Below, piece by piece: positions 49,979-55,329 of a stretch of DNA of 55,329 nt. The notes beneath the pieces are model-generated. The model worked only from the letters and a program-made list of their open reading frames with translations. It was not told the DNA's origin and did no database searches. The position numbers were made by a program, and so were the translations under genes. Origin of the DNA: an uncultured Pseudophaeobacter sp. (GTDB taxonomy: Bacteria > Pseudomonadota > Alphaproteobacteria > Rhodobacterales > Rhodobacteraceae); assembly GCA_905479575.1 (NCBI GenBank), contig CAJQNB010000062.1, forward strand, positions 1-55,329, written 5' to 3'. Each line of letters opens with the position of its first letter. The first letter of the stretch is position 1.

Positions 49979-51663
49979 CAGACCGTCCCTTTGCTCCGAC
50001 TGCGACGCCCCATCAGCGCCAAGGTTGCCTTCATTGACAAGACCGCTACACAGACCACCGCCATCACGCAAGTGGAGAAGGCTGCGGCCTGTGACGTCAG
50101 CCCGGCATCGTCCAAGCGCATGATCGTCACGGCGGCGACGCTCAGGTTTGGCGTGGTCAGGAAAACCACAGCCGAAAGCGTCACCATGGAGCGCATGAAG
50201 AGGAAGAAAAAAACAGAAACCAGCATCGGCGCAATAAAGGGCGCCACGATGTCGCGCGCCGTGCGGCCCAGCCCAGCGCCAAGGCTTCCGGCGGCTTCTT
50301 CCAGCGCCGCGGGCAATTGGCGAAACCCTGTCATCACTGTCAGGAACCCCTGTGTGTGGTAATGGTAGAAGTTGACGATGGCGATCAGCGCAGCGGTGCC
50401 ATACAGCAGGTAAAGCGGCGTCGCAGTGGAGTTAAAAGTCAGGATATAGGCCAGCCCCAGGACCATGCCCGGCACGGCGGCAGGCATCGCCGCAAGGATC
50501 TGGATCGGCTGGGCAAGGCTCTGCGGCAGGCGGCGCAGGCCGAGGCCCAGCATGAACACCGCAATGGTGCCGCCCACAGCGGCTGCCAAAGAGACAAGGA
50601 TCGTCATCCAAAGTGACGAATACCCCCCTGCCAGGGTGATGTTGTAGTGTTTGAACGACAATGACATGTTGTAGGGCCACAGCTTCACAAAGCTGGCATA
50701 GACCACGATCCCGATCACAGCGACAATGGCTGCACAGATCACCAGCGAGACAGCAGCCATGCTCAGGTCGCGCAGCGGTGCAAAGCTGGGCTGGTATGCG
50801 ACCTGCCCGGTGGTCTGTCCGGCCTGCTGCCGCTTCATCGCTTGGCGTTCGATACTGTAGGAAATGACCGTGGGCAGCAGCAGCATAATGCCAACCACGG
50901 CGCCCATGTTAAAGTTCCTCTGACCAACGACCTGGCTGTAGATCTCTGTGGCCAATACGGAGTAATCGCCGCCGATCACCGCAGCATTGCCAAAGTCGGT
51001 GATTGTGATGGTAAAGCAGACAAAAGCTGCATTCAGCACCCCAAATCGCGCGGCTGGCAGGGTCAGATCGCGAAACTGCCGCCAAGGCGACGCCCCCATG
51101 ACCTCTGCGGCCTCATAGGTGCGGGCATCCAACAGGACCAGAGCCGCGCCAATGATCATCACCGCCTGCGGCAGTGCATAAAGCGTATTGGCGATCAGTA
51201 GCCCCCAAAACCCATAGATCTCGATCTCAACCCCAAGCGCCCGGCTGATGACGCCATTGCGCCCCAGCAAAAAGATAAGCCCCAGCGCCTGCACCAGAGA
51301 CGGCGCCAGCAATGGCAGCACGATCACGCTGCGGATCAGCCATTTGCCCCTGAAGGCGCAGCGGTATAGCCCATGGGCAATGATGAAGCCCAGAAAGACA
51401 CTGAGCACCGTGGTGGCGCCCCCCATCGCCAACGAATGCCGCGTCGCCCGCCAGAAACCGGCAGAGCCGAGGACCTCGGTATAATTGCCGATACCGTAGC
51501 TGTCTGCGACGGTGATGGAGCGCAGGAAGACGATCACCATCGGGTAGGCGAAAAACAAGATCAACCCAAGCAACGGCAGGCCTACGCAGGCAAGTGTCAA
51601 AAGGCGATCGCCGTCAAAGTGACGGTGCAATGCAGGGCGGGAGGTCTGGTCGGTGGTGTTCAT
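49978..51663 (-). CDS. ABC transporter permease, fused two-domain (iron/phosphonate PhnV-like)
   Basis: A 561-residue inner-membrane protein with two fused BPD_transp_1 permease halves of six helices each, as in FbpB and PhnV-type systems. Each half has an EAA loop: EAAEVMGASPWRQFRDLTLPAARFGVL near residue 190 and LEEAAGSLGAGLGRTARDIVAPFIAPML near residue 460. It overlaps the ATPase gene upstream by four bases and the regulator downstream by one. It forms the whole membrane channel of the importer by itself. Confidence 0.88.
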   Translation of the reverse strand: MNTTDQTSRPALHRHFDGDRLLTLACVGLPLLGLILFFAYPMVIVFLRSITVADSYGIGNYTEVLGSAGFWRATRHSLAMGGATTVLSVFLGFIIAHGLYRCAFRGKWLIRSVIVLPLLAPSLVQALGLIFLLGRNGVISRALGVEIEIYGFWGLLIANTLYALPQAVMIIGAALVLLDARTYEAAEVMGASPWRQFRDLTLPAARFGVLNAAFVCFTITITDFGNAAVIGGDYSVLATEIYSQVVGQRNFNMGAVVGIMLLLPTVISYSIERQAMKRQQAGQTTGQVAYQPSFAPLRDLSMAAVSLVICAAIVAVIGIVVYASFVKLWPYNMSLSFKHYNITLAGGYSSLWMTILVSLAAAVGGTIAVFMLGLGLRRLPQSLAQPIQILAAMPAAVPGMVLGLAYILTFNSTATPLYLLYGTAALIAIVNFYHYHTQGFLTVMTGFRQLPAALEEAAGSLGAGLGRTARDIVAPFIAPMLVSVFFFLFMRSMVTLSAVVFLTTPNLSVAAVTIMRLDDAGLTSQAAAFSTCVMAVVCVAVLSMKATLALMGRRSRSKGTV

Positions 51664-52694
51664 GCTGTAACGGTCTTTGGCTGATCCACGTCATCAAGAA
51701 CCCAGGTACAGGCCTGTGAGGCGATGCTCAGATTTACGGAGTCTCCAGTACCACAGGGGGCCCTGCCGTGTGTTTCGACCAGGAGAGGTCCGGCCGGGCT
51801 ATCCACTTCCAGGCGCTGCAAATTGCCCAGAAAACTGATGTTTCGCACTGTGGCGTTGCCGTTCTGATCAGGTGTCAGGACGATCTGCTCGGGACGGATA
51901 CAGGCGAGATATGTCTTGTTATCGGCGGGACAGGTGGACATCAGTTCCGGGAAATGCTGTCTCACCTCTTGGGTCGACAACAGGTTGCTGCTGCCCATGA
52001 ACTCCGCCACAAACCGCGTGGCAGGACGGTGGTACAGATCTTCCGGCGTGCCTGCCTGCACGACGATGCCGTGGTTCATACAGATGATCTTGTCCGCAAG
52101 CGCCAGGGCCTCTTCTTGATCATGGGTCACCATAAGCGTTGGAATTTCCAGGGACCGCTGCACCTGGCGGATCTCGTCGCGCAGGGTGGCGCGGACCTTT
52201 GCATCCAGCGCCGAAAGTGGTTCGTCCAGCAACAGCACCCGTGGATCGACGGCAATCGCCCGCGCCAATGCGATCCGTTGTTGCTGCCCGCCAGACAGCT
52301 GGCCGGGTAGCTTGTCAGCCACCTGTGGCAGTTTCACCAGATCCAAAAGCTCCGTCACCCGTTCCGCAATTTCAGCGGCGGGAATATCGCGGATCTTCAG
52401 ACCATAGCCGATGTTTTCAGCCACGCTCATGTTTGGAAACAGCGAATAAGACTGAAAAACGATACCAAAGCCACGCTTGCGTGCAGGCAGGTCGGACAGC
52501 GCCGCCCCCTCCAGGGTGATTTCTCCGCCATCCAGATCAGCCAATCCAGCGATCAGACGCAGCAGGGTGGTCTTGCCGCATCCAGAAGGGCCCAGAAGGC
52601 AGACAAATTCGCCCTTCTCAATTTCGATCGAGACGCGATCAAGCGCGGTGAAGGTACCATAGGTTTTTGTGGCGTCACGGACGGTTAAATACAT
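51660..52694 (-). CDS. ABC transporter ATP-binding protein (PotA/FbpC/PhnT-like)
   Basis: A 344-residue ATPase. Walker A is LLGPSGCGKTTLLRLIAGL near residue 35, then Q-loop FQSYSLFPNMSVAENIGYGLK, signature LSGGQQQRIALARAIAVDPRVLLLDEPLSALDAK, and switch His in MVTHDQEEALALADKI. Residues 240-340 are a TOBE regulatory domain (IRPEQIVLTPDQNGNATVRNISFLGNLQRLEVDSPAGPLLVE). It lies 81 bases after the binding-protein gene, across a hairpin, and overlaps the permease. Confidence 0.92.
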   Translation of the reverse strand: MYLTVRDATKTYGTFTALDRVSIEIEKGEFVCLLGPSGCGKTTLLRLIAGLADLDGGEITLEGAALSDLPARKRGFGIVFQSYSLFPNMSVAENIGYGLKIRDIPAAEIAERVTELLDLVKLPQVADKLPGQLSGGQQQRIALARAIAVDPRVLLLDEPLSALDAKVRATLRDEIRQVQRSLEIPTLMVTHDQEEALALADKIICMNHGIVVQAGTPEDLYHRPATRFVAEFMGSSNLLSTQEVRQHFPELMSTCPADNKTYLACIRPEQIVLTPDQNGNATVRNISFLGNLQRLEVDSPAGPLLVETHGRAPCGTGDSVNLSIASQACTWVLDDVDQPKTVTA

Positions 52695-52744
52695 AGGGGA
52701 TCTTTCCTGGCGTACGGGCGGCTGGGTACCGGCCCGGGTAGACG

Positions 52745-52766
52745 TGGGGCGACCCTGGCCGCCCCA
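52745..52766 (-). promoter_or_regulatory. Intercistronic hairpin between binding-protein and ATPase genes
   Basis: TGGGGCG-ACCCTGGC-CGCCCCA is a perfect 7-bp stem with an eight-base loop, ten bases beyond the binding-protein stop. There is no U-run, so it is more likely an RNA-stability or partial-termination element giving more binding protein than ATPase. Role inferred. Confidence 0.45.
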
Positions 52767-52775
52767 GTGTTTGGC

Positions 52776-53783
52776 TCAGCGGCCGAACTTCTCTTTCCAT
52801 AGCGCCTTCACCGAAGACTGCTGCGTCGAGGCCTTAACAAAATCCACATCCGCGAGGATTGTCGAAATATCGGCAGGCAGGCCAGCCGCCTCTGCGGCTT
52901 TGGAGGCATCAACACCCGGCACTGTGATCAGGGCTTTGTAGGTCTGATACAGCCCGATGGCCTCATCCGACATGGTCCAATCCAGGAACGCCTTTGCGGC
53001 CTCCTTGTTGTCCGAACTTGCCATCAGGCCTGAGGCTTCCAGCTCATACCCAACGCCACCTTCGGGAAAGACCATGGCCAGCGGATAGCCTTCCTCAATC
53101 GACTGCATCGCGGTAAAGGCCAGCGAGATCCCGACGGTGTATTCCCCCACGCGGGCCGCTTTGCACGGCTTCGACCCAGAGGAGGTATACTGCGCCATGT
53201 TTGGATCAACCGCTTCAAGCTGGGCCCAGCCGGCCTCTTCTCCCATGCCCTGCAAGACAGCGTTTACATGCAGGTAGCCGGTGCCGGAAGAGTTTGGATC
53301 AGGCATCACCACCTCACCTTTGAAGGCCGGATCTTGCAGATCCGTCCAGCTGGTTGGCATCGTTAGCCCCTTCTCCTCCAGCCGCGCAGTATTGACGCAG
53401 AAGGCGCCCATGTAGCCAATCGGGGCGAACCATTTGCCATTTTCGCCTCGGAACGTGTCGGGCAGCACCTCGACACCCGAGGCCTGATACGCTTCCAGCA
53501 TCTCAAGGATCTGTGGGTCCATCATGGCGCTGACCGCCCAGCCCCAGATCACATCTGCCTGCGGATTGCCCGCTTCGGCCAGCAGCCGCGCGCCGAGCTT
53601 GCCGGTGGAAAGACGCAGAACGTTGATCTTGGTATCGGGCATAGCGGCCTGCGCTGCGGCAACATATGCGGCGATCTCTTCTTCTTCCAGCGCGGTGTAA
53701 ACCGTCAGGTCATCGGCAAGGGTGGGTGCGGCAAAGCCAAGGGCTGCCAGCGAGAGTGCGGTGGTCTGCATCCAGGTTTTCAT
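52776..53783 (-). CDS. ABC transporter substrate-binding protein (PhnS/AfuA-like)
   Basis: A 335-residue periplasmic protein with a signal peptide (MKTWMQTTALSLAALGFAAPTLA). The mature start DDLTVYTALEEEEIAAYVAAAQAAMPDTKINVLRLSTGKLGARLLAEAGNPQADVIWGWAVSAM matches the group annotated as 2-aminoethylphosphonate or iron(III) binding proteins. Iron-binding members use paired tyrosines; these are not obvious at the usual place, so a phosphonate or phosphorylated organic ligand seems more likely. First gene of the four-gene operon with ATPase, permease and DeoR regulator, divergent from the phosphatase. Confidence 0.87.
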   Translation of the reverse strand: MKTWMQTTALSLAALGFAAPTLADDLTVYTALEEEEIAAYVAAAQAAMPDTKINVLRLSTGKLGARLLAEAGNPQADVIWGWAVSAMMDPQILEMLEAYQASGVEVLPDTFRGENGKWFAPIGYMGAFCVNTARLEEKGLTMPTSWTDLQDPAFKGEVVMPDPNSSGTGYLHVNAVLQGMGEEAGWAQLEAVDPNMAQYTSSGSKPCKAARVGEYTVGISLAFTAMQSIEEGYPLAMVFPEGGVGYELEASGLMASSDNKEAAKAFLDWTMSDEAIGLYQTYKALITVPGVDASKAAEAAGLPADISTILADVDFVKASTQQSSVKALWKEKFGR

Positions 53784-53894
53784 CGTGATCTCCTTGTTGG
53801 TCCATATCTGTTGGCCCGGACCTGTATCCGGAAAGCTGCGGGTCCTTGTGATGACCCGTTCTGATTGCCCCGCTCTGTTTTTAAACTTGGGGTT

Positions 53895-53938
53895 ATTTGT
53901 GTAGTCTTGCGTTTTTGTGGCATTTGTCTACAACAAAT
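53895..53938. promoter_or_regulatory. Candidate operator in divergent importer/phosphatase promoter
   Basis: The arms ATTTGTGTAG (53895-53904) and CTACAACAAAT (53928-53938) are inverted copies differing by a single inserted base, 23 bases apart. They lie in the AT-rich middle of the 206-base spacer between the binding-protein gene and the phosphatase gene. Both genes could be controlled by the DeoR protein of the same operon; that is inferred. Confidence 0.45.
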
Positions 53939-53989
53939 TCTCAACACCGATGCCCAAAGCCCGCCAACCCGCGCAATTGAGGAATTTTT

Positions 53990-54796
53990 ATGCAGATGAT
54001 GACGAATCTTTCTGAACCGGAGATGCTGGCCCAGTTTGCTGATCGATTGGCCAATACCACCGATGCCATGGCCATGAGCTATTTCCGCAACCCGCTGGAC
54101 ATCGAATCAAAAGCGGACGATTCGCCCGTTACCCAGGCGGACCGCGCCATCGAAGAAGAAATGAGGCGGCAGATCACGGAGACCTTTCCAACCCATGGGA
54201 TTCTCGGCGAAGAACAGGAATCCATACGGTTGGAGGCCTCCCATTTGTGGGTCATTGACCCAATCGACGGCACAAAGAGTTTTCTGTCCGGCATGCCAAC
54301 CTTTGGGACGCTGATCGCCTGCATGACCGATGGCAGCCCCGATCTGGGGGTTGTTTCAATCCCGCCCACCAGCGAACGCTGGGTCGGCCAGCGTGGCAAG
54401 CCCACCCTGCTCAACGGCAGAGCCTGCAAGACCAGCGCAAAGGCGCAGCTTGCCGATGCGATCCTTTATACTACCAGCCCCGACAGCTTTGACGCAGCGG
54501 GTTTGGCGCAGTTTGAGACCCTGTCCAAACGGGCTGCTCTGCGGCGGTTTGGCGGCGATTGCTATGGCTACGGACTGCTGGCTTCGGGGCATGTGGACCT
54601 CCTGTTCGAGATGAACCTGCAACCCTATGACTACATGGCCCTTATTCCGGTCATAGAAGGCGCAGGCGGCGTGATTTCCGACTGGGATGGACAGCCGTTG
54701 ACGCTGGCCTCCGAGGGAAAAGTCATCGCAGCCGCCAGCACCGCGCTCCACGCAGAAGCGCTGGCAGCCCTGCGCAGCGACGGCCTAAACCGCTAG
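53990..54796 (+). CDS. Inositol monophosphatase family phosphatase (HisN-like)
   Basis: A 268-residue magnesium- or lithium-sensitive phosphatase of the IMPase/HisN/FBPase superfamily, removing phosphate from small phosphoesters. Motifs: DSPVTQADRAIEEEM (about 43-57), GILGEEQES with Glu near 75, WVIDPIDGTKSFLSG near 85-99, and PYDYMALIPVIEGAGGVISDWDG near 207-230. The last motif has YDYMA where WDxAA is common. GAGGAA lies seven bases before the ATG. It is divergent from the phosphonate/iron-type importer and shares its candidate operator. This suggests the imported compound, or a product of it, is dephosphorylated here. Histidinol-phosphate is an alternative substrate. Confidence 0.88.
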   Translation: MQMMTNLSEPEMLAQFADRLANTTDAMAMSYFRNPLDIESKADDSPVTQADRAIEEEMRRQITETFPTHGILGEEQESIRLEASHLWVIDPIDGTKSFLSGMPTFGTLIACMTDGSPDLGVVSIPPTSERWVGQRGKPTLLNGRACKTSAKAQLADAILYTTSPDSFDAAGLAQFETLSKRAALRRFGGDCYGYGLLASGHVDLLFEMNLQPYDYMALIPVIEGAGGVISDWDGQPLTLASEGKVIAAASTALHAEALAALRSDGLNR

Positions 54797-55161
54797 TCCC
54801 GCCCCATGTTTGATCCCAAGGACTGATTATGTGATCCGTCAATGGTGGCTCTGCCGCTGTGCAGCAGATCGGGACGGGAATGGGGCCATGACCTGGGGCA
54901 TATCTGCGGCCTGTCACGCCACCACAGCCGAGCGTTTTCGGGCCAATGACAAGGGTGAAACCATCGCTGCACACCCCAGTAAAATGCGCCAACATAGCCC
55001 CCATTCCACCCGGCTTGTTCGCCAAAACACATCTGCCCAGCAGCCCATTGATTTTCGCGCCTAATTGTCGTTTTGCCCCTTGCGAACAAAAGGGAACAGA
55101 AATAGAAGGTGTCGCAGACTGTGTGGCAGGACACCACGTGCCACGGTTAAGTCCTTGAAAA
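54797..55161. other. Intergenic region before tRNA-Cys
   Basis: 365 bases with no convincing gene. A GTGGCA/TGCCAC inverted repeat lies at 55123-55144, shortly before the tRNA. Open frames on both strands here have no recognisable domain, and one minus-strand frame only reads through the tRNA gene. Confidence 0.4.
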
Positions 55162-55235
55162 GGCGAGTTGGCGGAGTGGTGACGCAGCGGATTGCAAATC
55201 CGCGTACACCGGTTCGATTCCGGTACTCGCCTCCA
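55162..55235 (+). tRNA. tRNA-Cys (anticodon GCA), with encoded CCA
   Basis: The acceptor stem pairs GGCGAGT (55162-55168) with ACTCGCC (55225-55231), followed by discriminator T and an encoded CCA. The anticodon arm reads GCGGATTGCAAATCCGC with GCA at its centre, and the T arm reads CCGGTTCGATTCCGG. The D arm is short, as usual for tRNA-Cys. Stems and loop sizes all fit. Confidence 0.96.
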
Positions 55236-55329
55236 TTTAAAAACAATCACTTACATCACTCCTTGCCGTGTTTGAGGCCCCGCGTTTACAGGGGCGTTTA
55301 CATTTTTGTGTCTTGAGACAGTGATTTTG
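55236..55329. other. Right-end sequence after tRNA-Cys
   Basis: 94 AT-richer bases up to the window edge. I see no gene. A CCCCGCGTTTACAGGGG imperfect palindrome lies about 55278-55294. The 3' end of a tRNA gene is a common phage or island attachment site, but the window stops too soon to tell. Confidence 0.3.

Noticed and set aside
55084..55097. GAAC-N6-GAAC as an alphaproteobacterial SOS (LexA) box
   Set aside because: The known site is GTTC-N7-GTTC; here the spacing is six, and no SOS gene is adjacent.
55061..55246. 61-codon minus-strand frame at the right end
   Set aside because: It reads straight through the tRNA-Cys gene; a typical spurious tRNA-antisense frame.
1..55329. CRISPR arrays, insertion sequences, rRNA genes, phage modules
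   Set aside because: No spaced identical repeats, transposase, integrase or rRNA sequence was seen on reading the window.

Overview
The window looks like a chromosomal segment of a marine Rhodobacteraceae bacterium (Roseobacter group, Phaeobacter/Leisingera/Ruegeria-like). Reasons: GC-rich DNA with strong codon bias; alphaproteobacterial forms of hisS, slyX, dnaE, xdhABC and a BMP-type nucleoside ABC transporter; and a lanthipeptide-type cluster that closely resembles, as far as I recall, the lipopeptide RiPP ('selidamide') cluster described from an arctic Phaeobacter. The genus is an inference from protein flavour, not from a search.

Layout. 1-5.6 kb: housekeeping genes on the minus strand (hisS 5' part, a crotonase, dnaE) plus slyX. 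6.0-15.4 kb: one plus-strand purine operon, xdhA-xdhB-xdhC followed by ATPase, two permeases and a BMP-family binding protein, closed by a good terminator at 15450-15476. Xanthine dehydrogenase and a nucleoside/purine importer are therefore made together. xdhB carries an in-frame palindromic repeat. 15.7-19.0 kb: a LysR regulator divergent from a class III CoA-transferase / acyl-CoA dehydrogenase pair. 19.3-22.5 kb: aldo/keto reductase, FAD amine oxidase, DUF938 methyltransferase and an AhpD-like protein. 22.7-26.9 kb: a SARP/TolB/TPR regulator, a haloperoxidase-type PAP2 protein with an N-terminal DGAV repeat, and a papain-like protein.

26.9-31.2 kb (minus strand): a four-gene operon of a VioB-type ferritin-like protein, a 203-residue protein with six C-x5-C units, a DUF692/MNIO oxidase and a DUF2063 (HvfC-like) partner. 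I think this is an under-described MNIO peptide- or protein-modification system. 31.5-35.2 kb: a biotin-carrier/carboxyltransferase fusion divergent from an acyl-CoA ligase.

35.3-48.2 kb (minus strand): a complete RiPP cluster with an NHLM export cassette (HlyD, C39-peptidase ABC, second ABC), an NHLP-leader precursor ending GGGRSCTVTIM, a tandem-GNAT acyltransferase, a UPF0489 peptide arginase, a JmjC/cupin hydroxylase and a LanM. The enzymes fit the core: one Arg (to ornithine, hydroxy-ornithine, N-acyl) and Ser/Thr/Cys (dehydration, ring). The LanM cyclase domain has lost two of its three usual zinc ligands.

48.5-55.3 kb: an N-terminally short RsmJ with atypical codons, a PhnSTV/Fbp-like ABC importer with a DeoR regulator, a divergent inositol-monophosphatase-family enzyme, and tRNA-Cys(GCA) near the right end. 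No CRISPR array, insertion sequence or rRNA gene was seen.
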